Positions 34,875 to 45,104 are shown, counted from the stretch's first letter. The stretch: DNA of 64,000 bases from DUPQ01 sp964563155 (GCA_964563155.1 CAZLVL010000003.1:1-64000); one strand, 5' to 3'. Translations and numbers: made by a program. Notes: a model not told the origin generated them from the sequence alone.

Positions 34875-37283
34875 CTACAACAAGGCATGCTTTAATACAT
34901 CATCCATGTCCTTTACAGGAGTTATTTCTACTTCATCTAGAATCTCTTGAGGAACATCCACTAGGTCTCTTTGATTTTCTAAAGGTATTAGAACATGCTT
35001 AACCTTAGCTCTTCTAGCAGCTGACAGTTTTTCTTTTAGACCACCAATGGGTAGTACCCTACCTCTTAGGGTAATCTCTCCAGTCATAGCAATATCTTTT
35101 CTAACCTTCCTATTTGTTAGGGCTGATATTAGGGCTGTAGCTAAGGTAATACCTGCAGAAGGGCCATCTTTGGGAACTGCTCCTTCTGGAACGTGAACAT
35201 GAATGTCTTTGTCTTTATAGAAATTAGGGTCTATACCCAACTTATCTGTCTGTGAACGGATATAGCCAATGGCAGCCTTGGCAGATTCTTTCATAACCTC
35301 ACCCAACCTTCCAGTTAGCTCAGTTTTTCCAGTACCTTCCATAATATTAACTTCAATAATGAGGGTGTCTCCTCCCGATTGGGTCCAGGCTAATCCTCTA
35401 GCAATTCCAATTTCATCTTGAGAAAAGGTTGTATCATAAAGGTATATCTTAGGACCTAAGAACTCTTCTAGGTTTGCCAAGGTCAACTTAACAGTATCTA
35501 TATCTTCTAATTGCATCTTGGTTGCCGCCTTTCTGCAAATAGATGCAATCTCCCTTTCAAGACTTCTTACACCAGATTCTCTAGTATAGTTATTAATTAC
35601 TTTTTCTAAAACAGCCTTTGATATGGAGATGTTCTTTTTTGTTAGTCCATGTTTTTTAAGTTGTTTAGGAATCAAATACTTATTGGCTATATGTATTTTT
35701 TCTTCCTCTGTATAACCGGTTACCTCAATTATTTCCATTCTGTCTAATAGGGGTCTGGGGATGGTTTCCACTGTGTTTGCAGTGGTTATGAACATAACTC
35801 TGCTTAAATCCAAAGAGATTTCTAGGTAATGGTCTCTAAAAGAGTTGTTTTGTTCAGCATCTAACACTTCTAGCATAGCAGAGGCTGGATCTCCTCTAAA
35901 GTCGTTACCAAGCTTGTCTATTTCATCAAAAAGAATCAAGGGATTCATGGTACCAGCTTGTCTCATTGCTTTTGCAATTCTACCAGGCATGGAACCTACA
36001 TAGGTTCTTCTATGTCCTCTAATTTCTGCTTCGTCTTTAATACCACCTAAAGACATCCTCACATACTTACGGTTTATGGCCTCTGCAATAGAACGAACAA
36101 TTGAGGTCTTACCAGTTCCAGGAGGTCCTACCAAACACAAGATGGGAGAGTTGAAGTCATTGCTTAACTTTTTAGCAGCAACATATTCAACTATTCTTTC
36201 TTTAACCTTTTTTAAAGAATAATGGTCTTTATCTAAAACCTTCTTTACATGCTTTATATCCAACTTCTCTTTGGAGTAATTACCAAAAGGCAACTCTACG
36301 AGGGTTTCCATATAGGTACGAATAACAGAGGCCTCAGGAGACATGGGAGACATCTTAGATAGTTTATTCATTTCTTTAACTAGTCTAGTCTTTACCTCTT
36401 GAGGATACTTGTTAGATTGTATAGCCTTAAGAAACTCTGACATGTCATCTTCATTTAAAGACTCATTAAATTCACCTAACTCCTCTTGGATGGCTTTTAA
36501 TTGCTCTCTTAGGTAGTATTCTTTTTGCTTGTCATCAATGGTACTTTTTACCTTGGTGGCCAAGTCTCTTTCTAGTTTTAATATTTCTATTTCATTAACT
36601 ATCAAGGGTAAGAGTTTATCTGCTCTTTTAACTCCATCTAACTCTTCAATAAAGCTTTGTATAACATCAGGTTTTAAAGCCATGGAACCTACCATAGCAT
36701 CTGCAACAGTCCCTATTTCATCTGCAGCTATAGCAGAAAAATAGCCTTCATGGGAGATTCTTCCCAACAAGGTTACATACTCGTCATAAAGCTCTGTTAG
36801 TTTTCTATGCATAGCTTCAAGGGCATTACTTTTAGAAATTATCCCCCCTATTTCAGGTGTAAAGGATAGTTGACCTGTGTAATAACCTTTAGAGGTATAT
36901 ACCTTTTCCAGCTTTGCCCTATGGACACCTTCTACTAATATCCTACAGGTCTTTGCAGGTAAGCGTAAAACCTGTTTCACATTAGCAACAGTACCATATT
37001 CAAACATATCTTCTTGCTTAGGATTTTCCACAGTAGCATCTTTTTGCATAACTAAAAAGATCTGACTATTTTCTTCCATGGCCTTTTCTAGGGCTGCAAT
37101 AGACTTTTCTCTACCTACATCAAAGTGGGTTACCATACTAGGAATTACAGCCACAGCCCTTAGGGGAATAAGGGGTATTCTAAGAAATTCCTTATCTGTT
37201 TCAGGAGGGCTATTCTCTGGATTTATTCCAGTTTTTTCGCTATTTTCAATATTGTTTTCTTTATCTTTAATACTTTCGTCCAT
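34875..37283 (-). CDS. lon: ATP-dependent Lon protease
   Basis: This 802-residue cytoplasmic protease degrades misfolded and regulatory proteins. It has the N-terminal substrate domain (RIPLIPLRAVAVIPSMVTHF), an AAA module with Walker A GPPGTGKTS and Walker B ILFDEIDK, and the protease domain with the Ser-Lys pair: S709 in KDGPSAG and K752 in GGLKEK. All motifs are intact and the length is normal. AAGGAAAAG precedes ATG. It is a single gene downstream of the MoxR/DUF58 operon. Toxin-antitoxin modules in this window would depend on proteases such as this to degrade antitoxins. Confidence 0.96.
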   Translation of the reverse strand: MDESIKDKENNIENSEKTGINPENSPPETDKEFLRIPLIPLRAVAVIPSMVTHFDVGREKSIAALEKAMEENSQIFLVMQKDATVENPKQEDMFEYGTVANVKQVLRLPAKTCRILVEGVHRAKLEKVYTSKGYYTGQLSFTPEIGGIISKSNALEAMHRKLTELYDEYVTLLGRISHEGYFSAIAADEIGTVADAMVGSMALKPDVIQSFIEELDGVKRADKLLPLIVNEIEILKLERDLATKVKSTIDDKQKEYYLREQLKAIQEELGEFNESLNEDDMSEFLKAIQSNKYPQEVKTRLVKEMNKLSKMSPMSPEASVIRTYMETLVELPFGNYSKEKLDIKHVKKVLDKDHYSLKKVKERIVEYVAAKKLSNDFNSPILCLVGPPGTGKTSIVRSIAEAINRKYVRMSLGGIKDEAEIRGHRRTYVGSMPGRIAKAMRQAGTMNPLILFDEIDKLGNDFRGDPASAMLEVLDAEQNNSFRDHYLEISLDLSRVMFITTANTVETIPRPLLDRMEIIEVTGYTEEEKIHIANKYLIPKQLKKHGLTKKNISISKAVLEKVINNYTRESGVRSLEREIASICRKAATKMQLEDIDTVKLTLANLEEFLGPKIYLYDTTFSQDEIGIARGLAWTQSGGDTLIIEVNIMEGTGKTELTGRLGEVMKESAKAAIGYIRSQTDKLGIDPNFYKDKDIHVHVPEGAVPKDGPSAGITLATALISALTNRKVRKDIAMTGEITLRGRVLPIGGLKEKLSAARRAKVKHVLIPLENQRDLVDVPQEILDEVEITPVKDMDDVLKHALL

Positions 37284-37374
37284 AATCTTTTCCTTATTTT
37301 AAGCCGTGAAAAAGTCTCACAGCCGATTCTAGTGTAAAGTATATTTTATCAAAAATATTAAATTAATGCAAAAG

Positions 37375-38796
37375 CTAAGATTTGTCATCGACCTTCTTTG
37401 TTTTAACTTGATTTATGCCTTGATCTATTACCTTAGATTGTTGGTCTATGTAATCTATGTTCTCATGGGAGTCTTTATCTCCATAGCGAACTTGAATATA
37501 TTCATCTGTGAATTCTTGAAAAATTCCCTCTGACAAGATATTAGACTCTTCACTTGTTACAAATTTTTGCACAATTTCTTCGGGAGTGTCGCCCTTGTTT
37601 AGCTGGAAGTTTTTGTGTTTAAGTCTCTCAAGTGTGTAGCCATAAAGATACCTAACCTTTTCCTTATAGGATTCTAGATTCTTTAAATCTGAAAGGTTGT
37701 ACTTGTATTTAGGCTTCCACCTCTTGCTTTCTTGAGGTTTCTTATCGCTTAAAAATTCTATAATTTCTTCAAACTCTTCATCCTTAACCGCTTTTACTTC
37801 TTTTTTTCCACCGGTTACTGCATCTTGTGTCTTTTCACTTAGCCATTTTACAAGTTTAATAATATTTTTAACTAGAACATATACAACCATGGCAACAGTT
37901 AAAGCCCCTATTACTATTAGTATGGTTTGGACTATTGGATTCATTGGAGGGTCAATTTGAGGTATAAAGTCTTCTTCAACCCCAGGAACCTGAGTTATTT
38001 CTGAAGGGTCTACATCAATGTCCTTATATAATCCTGCAAATATATTGAGAAACCAGTTTAACATGTTGAACATGGTTCTTAAAAGCCAATCAGAAGCCCT
38101 AGTAAACATGTTTCTAAAAAGGAATATGATGAGATACAGGCCATAGAAAAAGATAATGAGATAGTCATTTCTTCTTCTAATTTGCTTTTTGTTTTCTATA
38201 TTAACTTGCTTAGACATTAAAAGCATTTCTTCAATTTTAATTCTGTTAATAACTAAAAGATAAAAAAGAAGGTAAATCGAACCATAAATCCAAACAGGAT
38301 CCTTGTAAAAGCCGTAGGGTCCTGACACAAAGGCCATTAATAGGGAGAGAGATAAGGGGACAATAGCTAGATAAAGCATTTTTCTACTGGCTATTTGAGT
38401 TATATCAAACATCCCATTTCCTAGACCTAGAATAAAGAAAAAGGTTGGCATAAGGGCAAAGCCAAAGAAGCTAGCCACAAAACCATAGGAAAAACTCATT
38501 CCTAATAGGAAAAGTAAAAGCCAAGGAATCAAAGAGTATAAATAGGCTGGCTGAAGCACAACCTTAACATCATCTCCATTATAGCGGATAATGTTGGTTC
38601 CTCTTTTTTCAAAGCGCTCAATTATTAACATGCCAGCAATTGAACCCATTAAAAGCATAACAAAGGAAAAAGCCATCCAATAGTCTATGGTATCAGGAAA
38701 TATTGCATAATAAATGGTATAGGTAAGAGCCCCAAAGGTTCCTATATTTCCTAAAAGAGGAAGGACTTTTCTTTTAATCTGTTTTTCTAGATTCAT
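37375..38796 (-). CDS. Membrane protein with DUF4129-like C-terminal domain
   Basis: A 473-residue protein with several helix blocks between about 15 and 230, another at about 285-312, and a cytoplasmic or extracellular C-terminal domain. The end (VRYLYGYTLERLKHKNFQLN, TPEEIVQKF, FTDEYIQVRYGD) resembles DUF4129, the domain found after transglutaminase in MoxR/DUF58 operons. A transglutaminase core itself is not visible. It overlaps the DUF58 gene by 23 bases and has GGGGGAG before ATG. It probably forms a membrane complex with the DUF58 protein and MoxR. Exact role unknown. Confidence 0.7.
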   Translation of the reverse strand: MNLEKQIKRKVLPLLGNIGTFGALTYTIYYAIFPDTIDYWMAFSFVMLLMGSIAGMLIIERFEKRGTNIIRYNGDDVKVVLQPAYLYSLIPWLLLFLLGMSFSYGFVASFFGFALMPTFFFILGLGNGMFDITQIASRKMLYLAIVPLSLSLLMAFVSGPYGFYKDPVWIYGSIYLLFYLLVINRIKIEEMLLMSKQVNIENKKQIRRRNDYLIIFFYGLYLIIFLFRNMFTRASDWLLRTMFNMLNWFLNIFAGLYKDIDVDPSEITQVPGVEEDFIPQIDPPMNPIVQTILIVIGALTVAMVVYVLVKNIIKLVKWLSEKTQDAVTGGKKEVKAVKDEEFEEIIEFLSDKKPQESKRWKPKYKYNLSDLKNLESYKEKVRYLYGYTLERLKHKNFQLNKGDTPEEIVQKFVTSEESNILSEGIFQEFTDEYIQVRYGDKDSHENIDYIDQQSKVIDQGINQVKTKKVDDKS

Positions 38797-39940
38797 AGTA
38801 CTCCCCCTCCTTTAAAAAGTCTGTATTTCTATCTAAGAAAAAGACCTCCATACCCCTACTAGATGTGGCATCAGAAGTAAAGTTGAGAATGAAAAACTTA
38901 ACTGTATTTCCTTTTCTTCTTAGGATATCTGCTTTTTCAACAATTTCATCATTTAAATAGGCGGACACAATATATACTTGGGTGTCATATATATCTTCAT
39001 AGTGCTTTTCAATATATTCAGGAAAATCCAAATGATTCTTCAAGATTAACTCTGCTAATATGACCTTTAAAAATCTCATGTGTTCAGGTCCAGCCACAGA
39101 GTCAGTAAAAATCATTTCTTTAGGGTTGGATAAAATTCCTGCATTGGTTCCAAAACGTAAAGGATAACCCATGCCATAACCCTTTTCAAAAATGGTATTA
39201 ACAACCTTTATGCCCAGCTCTACCACATCTTTAAACTTAACATCAATGTATTCAAGGCCATAGGATTTTATATTAAATAGTACTGTAATTCCTTTTTTAG
39301 CAGTAAAGTCATTTTCCTTAACCATGAGCTTTTGCATTCTAGCAGTGGCCTTCCAGTTAATTTGAGCCATAGGGTCTCCAGGCACATACTCTCTGGTTCC
39401 TTTTACAATAAAGGGGTCATCAAGGATAAATCTTTTAATGACCATATCCCCCATAAGGTCCTTGTTGGAGAAAAAAGCTTCATTTAGGTTTAAGACTCCA
39501 GGAAATACCATAATTCTTGTATTGGCAGGAAAGGCTGCAGAGTCTTGCATTACCCCTAAGAGGTCTCCCGCTGTCAGCGTTGTATTTTGAATTGTAAATA
39601 CTCCCCTTTTGGCACATCTGGTATACCATCTTCTGGTTACCTTCTGATAGCCCTTTAAACTAAAGCCAGAGGAAACACACCTTTCTTCTTCAATAATGGC
39701 TGAACTAGAATTGGCAAATTGCAACCATTTAGATGAATGAATATCTGCCTTTAACCAAGGAACAAAAACCCTCTTATTATTATTTATGACTTCATCTAGA
39801 AATATGTTGTCCCCTTCATAGGCTTCATCCTGACTAAACTTTAAGGAATACTCAATGTCGCGCAGAACAAAAAACTTGAAAAAGAGAATTTCAATTGTAA
39901 AAAAGATTATTAAGCTAATAACTATAAGAATAAGTTCCAT
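38774..39940 (-). CDS. DUF58 domain-containing protein
   Basis: A 388-residue protein with one or two N-terminal helices and the DUF58 signature TREYVPGDPMAQINWKATAR, then MQKLMVKE. DUF58 proteins have a von Willebrand A-like fold and always accompany MoxR ATPases, probably as the client the ATPase remodels. It follows the MoxR gene by seven bases and overlaps the next membrane-protein gene. In other bacteria such operons have been linked to envelope stress or chaperone functions; no specific role is evident here. Confidence 0.85.
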   Translation of the reverse strand: MELILIVISLIIFFTIEILFFKFFVLRDIEYSLKFSQDEAYEGDNIFLDEVINNNKRVFVPWLKADIHSSKWLQFANSSSAIIEEERCVSSGFSLKGYQKVTRRWYTRCAKRGVFTIQNTTLTAGDLLGVMQDSAAFPANTRIMVFPGVLNLNEAFFSNKDLMGDMVIKRFILDDPFIVKGTREYVPGDPMAQINWKATARMQKLMVKENDFTAKKGITVLFNIKSYGLEYIDVKFKDVVELGIKVVNTIFEKGYGMGYPLRFGTNAGILSNPKEMIFTDSVAGPEHMRFLKVILAELILKNHLDFPEYIEKHYEDIYDTQVYIVSAYLNDEIVEKADILRRKGNTVKFFILNFTSDATSSRGMEVFFLDRNTDFLKEGEYYESRKTD

Positions 39941-39947
39941 TACTTAC

Positions 39948-40901
39948 TTAAATTTCCTCTGTAGGTACCTCTACTGTGTCCATAATTTCTTTTATAACAT
40001 CCATGGTGCCCTTAGCTCCATATGATAAAGAGTGTCCTTTTAATATTACTCTGTGGCCCATTACATTAGGAGCAACAGCCTTAACATCAGAAGGTATAAC
40101 AAAGTCTCTTCCCTTAATAGCTGCATAAGCTCTTGATGCCCTCATAATAGCCAAGGTTCCTCTAGGGCTTAAACCCAAGATTAATCTTGAATTATTTCTT
40201 GTGGCATTTGTTAGCCTTACTATATAGTCTTTTACATCATCACTTATATTTACCTTGGTAATTGCCTTGGATGTTTCTATTATTAGTTCCTTTGTAACAA
40301 CAGCTTCTAGCTCTTGTAAGGGTAGGCTTCTTTCAAAACGATCTAAGATAGCTTTTTCTTCTTCTTGACTAGGATACCCTATGGATAATCTCATGAAAAA
40401 CCTGTCCATTTGAGCCTCTGGCAAAGGGAAGGTTCCTTGAGTTTCTAGGGGGTTTTGAGTAGCTATAACAAAGAAGGGTTCATCTAGTTTATAGGTAATA
40501 CCATCTGCACTTATTTGATGTTCTTCCATACACTCTAAAAGAGCTGACTGGGTTCTAGGAGTCGCCCTGTTTATTTCGTCTGCTAGCACTATGTTGGTAA
40601 AAAGAGGGCCTTTTTTGAAAACAAACTCCCCTTCTTTTTGGTTATATACACTTACCCCTATTAGGTCGGTGGGTAAAAGGTCAGGTGTAAACTGGACCCT
40701 AGCAAAGTCTGAGTCTATAGACTTAGCTAAGCTTTTTGCCAGCATGGTTTTACCTAGGCCAGGTACATCTTCTAATAAAACGTGGCCATTGCTAAAAAGT
40801 GATACCAAGACTAAATCAATGACTTCACTTTTTCCAATAATTACCTTTTCTATATTGTCTCTAATTTTTGATGCAATATCTTTAACTTGTGATAAATTCA
40901 A
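39948..40901 (-). CDS. MoxR-type AAA ATPase
   Basis: A 317-residue AAA+ ATPase. Walker A is in LLEDVPGLGKTMLAKSLA, Walker B in NIVLADEINRATPRTQSALL, and sensor and lid features (NPLETQGTFPLPEAQMDRFF) are present. It is a chaperone-like ATPase that acts on partner proteins such as the DUF58 protein encoded next. Translation starts at TTG 40901 with GGAGG six bases upstream. It is first in the three-gene operon. Confidence 0.9.
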   Translation of the reverse strand: MNLSQVKDIASKIRDNIEKVIIGKSEVIDLVLVSLFSNGHVLLEDVPGLGKTMLAKSLAKSIDSDFARVQFTPDLLPTDLIGVSVYNQKEGEFVFKKGPLFTNIVLADEINRATPRTQSALLECMEEHQISADGITYKLDEPFFVIATQNPLETQGTFPLPEAQMDRFFMRLSIGYPSQEEEKAILDRFERSLPLQELEAVVTKELIIETSKAITKVNISDDVKDYIVRLTNATRNNSRLILGLSPRGTLAIMRASRAYAAIKGRDFVIPSDVKAVAPNVMGHRVILKGHSLSYGAKGTMDVIKEIMDTVEVPTEEI

Positions 40902-41039
40902 TTGTAACCTCCAAAGAAAAGATTTCTCATTTATGTATTATATAATTATATGGTCCTTTTATACAATGTGATTATTCTAATATATGTTGCATATTATGAA
41001 GAAAGACAAGAATTCAAATGGTTTTTTTAAATTTTCCTT

Positions 41040-41690
41040 CTATTTACTTAAAAGTATTGGCTGAAAATTTACATAATCACAAGAGACTAATATTTTTTTA
41101 TCTTGCTTGTAACTATCTTTTTTTAGCCCATGCAAATGTCCAAATACAGATAGCTCAATTTCATATTTTTCTAAAAGTTCTACCATTAGGCCTTGGGGGG
41201 GATAGTGGAAAAAGGCAAAGGTTTTTTTACTCTTATCTAAAATGGACTTGTATGAAAGTTCAAACCTAGAAAGCTCTCTTCTAATAATCTTTTCATCATC
41301 TTCTTTTTCATCATAACCCTTGGTCCCACAAATATTTATTCCGTCCACTTCAAAAGAATTGTTGTATAAAAAATCAATATTAGAAAAATTATTATCCTGC
41401 AAAAACTCATGCATTTTTTTTCTAGTTTCCCACCAGTAGTCATGATTTCCCTTTAGTATAATCTTTTTACCATTTAATCTATTTAAAAAGGCAAAGTCCT
41501 CCACTGCTTGTGCTAAGTAAGTAGCCCAAGAAATGTCTCCCACTAGGACAACAGTATCATCTTTAGTTACACTTTCTTGCCACTTTTTTTCTAATATTTT
41601 TTCATAGTCAGTCCAGCCATCTCCAAAAATGTCCATGGGTTTATCTGTCTGAAATGATAAGTGTAAGTCCCCTATAGCGTATAGAGCCAT
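41040..41690 (-). CDS. Metallophosphoesterase
   Basis: A 216-residue calcineurin-like phosphoesterase with all metal motifs: IGDLHLS, LVGDISWA, KGNHDYWW, FHYPP and FGHLHG. It would hydrolyse a phosphoester or pyrophosphate using two metal ions; the substrate is unknown. It follows uvrC by 40 bases. A 7-bp hairpin (41705-41723) separates a strong AAGGAGGAG from the ATG, so initiation may use a folded leader. Confidence 0.88.
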   Translation of the reverse strand: MALYAIGDLHLSFQTDKPMDIFGDGWTDYEKILEKKWQESVTKDDTVVLVGDISWATYLAQAVEDFAFLNRLNGKKIILKGNHDYWWETRKKMHEFLQDNNFSNIDFLYNNSFEVDGINICGTKGYDEKEDDEKIIRRELSRFELSYKSILDKSKKTFAFFHYPPQGLMVELLEKYEIELSVFGHLHGLKKDSYKQDKKILVSCDYVNFQPILLSK

Positions 41691-41730
41691 TTTGTTTGTA
41701 TGATATGGTCAAAAACTGACCATCTCCTCC

Positions 41731-43503
41731 TTATTCCTTGTGGAAATATTGATATATGGCTTCAGCCTTTCTAAGGCCTATTCCTTCAACATCCCTAATC
41801 TGCTCCAATGAAGCAGCTTTAATTTGTCTTACTGAACCAAAATGCTTTAAAAGAGCTATTTTTGACTGCTCTCCAATACCTTCAATATGGTCTAGCTCTG
41901 ATTCATATATTCTTTTTGTTCTCTTTTGTTTATTATAGCTTATGGCAAACCTGTGGGCTTCGTTTTGTACTGATGATATGAAAACAAAGAGATTTCTATC
42001 CTTTTCTAAATCATAGACCTCAAGATTATATACCAAGGCCTTGGTTCTATGCCTATCATCTTTTACCATACCTACCACAGGTACTAAATCCTTTACTACT
42101 TCTAGGGCAGCAGAAACCTGATTTTTACCTCCATCTATCAAGAAGAGATCTGGTAAGTTTCCTCTTTTAATTCTTCTTTCTAGCACCTCTTTAATGGAAT
42201 CTGTATCAGATCCTGCGTGGTCTTCGGATATCTTGTATCTTCTATAGGCTGATTTTAAGGGGGCTCCATCTTTATATACCACACCTGAGGCTACAGCATC
42301 TTTTCCAGCAAAGTGGGATACATCATAGGCCTCTATCAGGTCTGGAACTGTATCCAGGGATAAAAAGGAGGTTAAAGAATAAAGAGGATTAGTAGCAGCA
42401 GTATTTTTAATCTGGCCTAAGTACAAATCTAGGGTAGCCTTGGCATTTTCATAGGCAGTGTCTGCTAGTTTTTTAAAAGATCCCCTTTTGGGAATTGTTA
42501 TAGTAATTTTCTTTTTAGCACTATCAGATAACCATTTTTCTAAATCTTCTACTTGGGGTATGGGATTATAGAAAACAATATTAGCAGGTACACTTACCTC
42601 ATAGTATTGTCTTAAAAACTCATAACCAATATCTGTCTCTTCTACCATATCCTTTTTGAAGTTTATGGTCCTTTTATCAGCTACATATTCATTTCTAATC
42701 ATCATAATAAATATGGACACATATTCTTTTTTGCTAGCATAGGCAATTACGTCCACAGAATCATGGGCAGTATCTAGGACATGTCTATCAGATATGGCTG
42801 TTAGCACATCTATTTTATCTCTATACTCTGCTGCCTTTTCAAACTCTAGGTTGTCACTGGCCTCTTGCATCCGGTTTTTATAGAAATCTATGGTTTCTTT
42901 TCCCTTGCCAGACAAAAAATCTACTAAGCCCTTTACAGTCTCATTATATTTTTCCACATCACATTCTTTTGAACAAGGTGCTAAGCATAAACCCATGTCA
43001 TAGTTTATACAGGGTCTTCTAGCCATTTTCTTACAAGACCTAACTGGAAAGGCTGATTGTAAAAGGGCAACTGTGTTTTTTTGAGAAACCTTGGAAGGAT
43101 AAGGGCCAAAGTATTTGGCATCTTTGTCATTTTTGTTTCTTGTCACATACAAACCAGGAAATTCTTCTTTAAGAGTAACCTTGATATATGGATAGGATTT
43201 ATCATCTTTCATTAAAACATTGTATTTAGGTCGCAAGGATTTTATGAGGTCAGACTCTGTTATGAAGGCCTGCTTTTCATTATCTAACACAATATATTCA
43301 AAGTCTTTAATATTTCCAACCATTCTTTTGGTCTTTGGAGAATGACTTGATGAAGAAGTAAAGTAGGAGCTTACCCTATTTTTAAGATTTATAGCTTTGC
43401 CAACATATATGACCTCTCCATTAATATCTTTCATTAAATAGACACCAGGTTTTTCTGGCAAAGAAGCTATAAGGTATTCAAGATGCTGGTTTAAGTCTGT
43501 CAT
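41731..43503 (-). CDS. uvrC: Excinuclease ABC subunit C
   Basis: UvrC makes both incisions in nucleotide-excision repair. The GIY-YIG nuclease is at the N-terminus (PGVYLMKDINGEVIYVGKA), the cysteine cluster lies in RSCKKMARRPCINY and LCLAPCSKEC, the UVR domain follows, the RNase H-like nuclease includes AYDVSHFAGKDAVAS and LFLIDGGKNQV, and the C-terminus has a helix-hairpin-helix pair. Length (590) is normal. It abuts the rimI stop directly and has GGAAGG upstream. Confidence 0.96.
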   Translation of the reverse strand: MTDLNQHLEYLIASLPEKPGVYLMKDINGEVIYVGKAINLKNRVSSYFTSSSSHSPKTKRMVGNIKDFEYIVLDNEKQAFITESDLIKSLRPKYNVLMKDDKSYPYIKVTLKEEFPGLYVTRNKNDKDAKYFGPYPSKVSQKNTVALLQSAFPVRSCKKMARRPCINYDMGLCLAPCSKECDVEKYNETVKGLVDFLSGKGKETIDFYKNRMQEASDNLEFEKAAEYRDKIDVLTAISDRHVLDTAHDSVDVIAYASKKEYVSIFIMMIRNEYVADKRTINFKKDMVEETDIGYEFLRQYYEVSVPANIVFYNPIPQVEDLEKWLSDSAKKKITITIPKRGSFKKLADTAYENAKATLDLYLGQIKNTAATNPLYSLTSFLSLDTVPDLIEAYDVSHFAGKDAVASGVVYKDGAPLKSAYRRYKISEDHAGSDTDSIKEVLERRIKRGNLPDLFLIDGGKNQVSAALEVVKDLVPVVGMVKDDRHRTKALVYNLEVYDLEKDRNLFVFISSVQNEAHRFAISYNKQKRTKRIYESELDHIEGIGEQSKIALLKHFGSVRQIKAASLEQIRDVEGIGLRKAEAIYQYFHKE

Positions 43504-43947
43504 CTATACTTCCTTCCACATAATGATTGCATTTTCATTGGTGTCTTGGTAATAATTCTTTCTTAGTCCCATTTCAATAAAGCCAAATTTCTTGTATAAA
43601 CCAAGGGCAGGTTCATTGTGCTCCCTAACCTCTAAGGTCACTCTTTCAATACCAATTTCTTTGCAATAATCTAAAAGCTCTTTTAGTAATATTGATCCTA
43701 TCTTTAGGTTTCTGTATGGAGTATCTATTGCCACATTTAATATATGACCTTCATCCATAACATGCCACATTCCAATGTAGCCTAAAACCTTTTCATTTTC
43801 TAAAGCCACCAAATAATATGATATGGGAGTTTTACATATATCCTCATATAGCATCTCATAGGACCAGTAGGTCAAAAAGGTTCTTTTTTCTATATCAAAT
43901 ATTTGAGCCAAATCCTTTTCAGTCGCTCTTCTTATTTCTATTTCCAT
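43504..43947 (-). CDS. rimI: Ribosomal protein S18 alanine N-acetyltransferase-like GNAT
   Basis: A 147-residue GNAT enzyme. Motif A appears as LNVAIDTPYRNLKIGSILLK and motif B as VTLEVREHNEPALGLYKKFG, which is nearly diagnostic for RimI. Its place next to tsaB supports this, since the genes are often adjacent in Firmicutes. It overlaps tsaB by 29 bases. RimI acetylates the N-terminus of ribosomal protein S18, though broader activity is known. Confidence 0.9.
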   Translation of the reverse strand: MEIEIRRATEKDLAQIFDIEKRTFLTYWSYEMLYEDICKTPISYYLVALENEKVLGYIGMWHVMDEGHILNVAIDTPYRNLKIGSILLKELLDYCKEIGIERVTLEVREHNEPALGLYKKFGFIEMGLRKNYYQDTNENAIIMWKEV

Positions 43948-44644
43948 CTTGTTTCTTCATTCTCACTGCTCCAGACTCTCTTAAGTAAAAGGGCATGGCA
44001 ATTAAGGGGTCTACTAGTTTATCTTCGTTTAAGAGTCTTAAGCCAAATTCTAAATTAACAAATTCTCTATCTTTATCTAGGTCCAATACACGATTTCCAA
44101 ATCTAGCCTTTATTGAATCGAAATGCTTGGTTTGTCCATCTCCTGATACAAGAATTTTAAAGCCAGGATTTTTATTTAAAAACTTTTCCACCTTATCTAG
44201 CAAAAGATCAATATGTAAGGCCTCATAGGAAGAAATGCTTTCATATACCCCATTTCTTTTTGTGTACAAGGATGTATAAACCTCTTGATTTCTAGCATCT
44301 ATTAAGGGAATAGATAGAATATCTTTTTCCACATCATCAGCTTGAGCTAGAATATCTAGGGTATTAATTAGATAAAGGGGCTTTTCTAGCATATATGCTA
44401 GGGTTTTTAAGTAGGTAAGCCCAATTCTAAGGCCTGTAAAAGAGCCTGGTCCATAAACACTTGCAATACCATCTAAATCCTCTGGTTTTAAAGAGCTGGT
44501 CTCTAAAACCTGGTCTACAAGTTTAGGAAACATAACAGAATGGGGCTCTTCCCCCATAGACTCCATATGAGCTAAAATATTATTCTTGTCTGCAAGGGCT
44601 GCAGAAGAACTTTTTAAACAGGTATCACCTAAGAGTATTTTCAT
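43919..44644 (-). CDS. tsaB: tRNA threonylcarbamoyladenosine biosynthesis protein TsaB
   Basis: TsaB is the non-catalytic partner of TsaD in forming t6A37 on ANN-decoding tRNAs. The ASKHA fold start (ILLGDTCLKSSSAALADKNN) and the conserved VYGPGSFTGLRIGLTYLKTL block are clear. Length 241. It overlaps tsaE by 20 bases at its start. The tsaD gene is not in this window. Confidence 0.95.
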   Translation of the reverse strand: MKILLGDTCLKSSSAALADKNNILAHMESMGEEPHSVMFPKLVDQVLETSSLKPEDLDGIASVYGPGSFTGLRIGLTYLKTLAYMLEKPLYLINTLDILAQADDVEKDILSIPLIDARNQEVYTSLYTKRNGVYESISSYEALHIDLLLDKVEKFLNKNPGFKILVSGDGQTKHFDSIKARFGNRVLDLDKDREFVNLEFGLRLLNEDKLVDPLIAMPFYLRESGAVRMKKQDGNRNKKSD

Positions 44645-45104
44645 ATACTATACCTGCCATCCTTTCTATACTTTCTATATCACTGGTAATATAGAAGATT
44701 CTTTTTTCTTCTTTATCTGTCTTTTCTATATATACATTTACACAAGTATCAGGCAAGATAAAATCTATATTTTCAGCCCATTCTATTAATGAAATACCTT
44801 TTGGTTCTAAAAGTTCCGATGTATCTATATCATAAATCATCTCTTCATCTGTAATTCTGTAGGCATCCATATGATAAAAACTTTTATTCTTGTTTTGGTA
44901 TACATTTAATATATTAAAGGTAGGACTGGTCACATGCTTTTCAATACCCAAACCCTGAGCCAAGCCTTTAGCCAGATGAGTTTTGCCAGAGCCTAAATCT
45001 CCACTTACACAAATGACCTGGTCTAAAAAAACTTTTGCCATAACAATCCCTAAATTTATAGTCTCTTGCTCATTTTCTGTAGCAAGTATGTATGTTTTGG
45101 TCAT
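44625..45104 (-). CDS. tsaE: tRNA threonylcarbamoyladenosine biosynthesis ATPase TsaE
   Basis: TsaE is the ATPase that resets the TsaBD complex in t6A synthesis. The P-loop is GDLGSGKTHLAKGLAQGLG and later blocks are VTSPTFNILNVY, FYHMDAYRI and ISLIEWAENI, all typical. Length 159 is normal. GGTGG precedes ATG. It leads the operon tsaE-tsaB-rimI-uvrC-phosphoesterase. Confidence 0.95.
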   Translation of the reverse strand: MTKTYILATENEQETINLGIVMAKVFLDQVICVSGDLGSGKTHLAKGLAQGLGIEKHVTSPTFNILNVYQNKNKSFYHMDAYRITDEEMIYDIDTSELLEPKGISLIEWAENIDFILPDTCVNVYIEKTDKEEKRIFYITSDIESIERMAGIVYENTLR

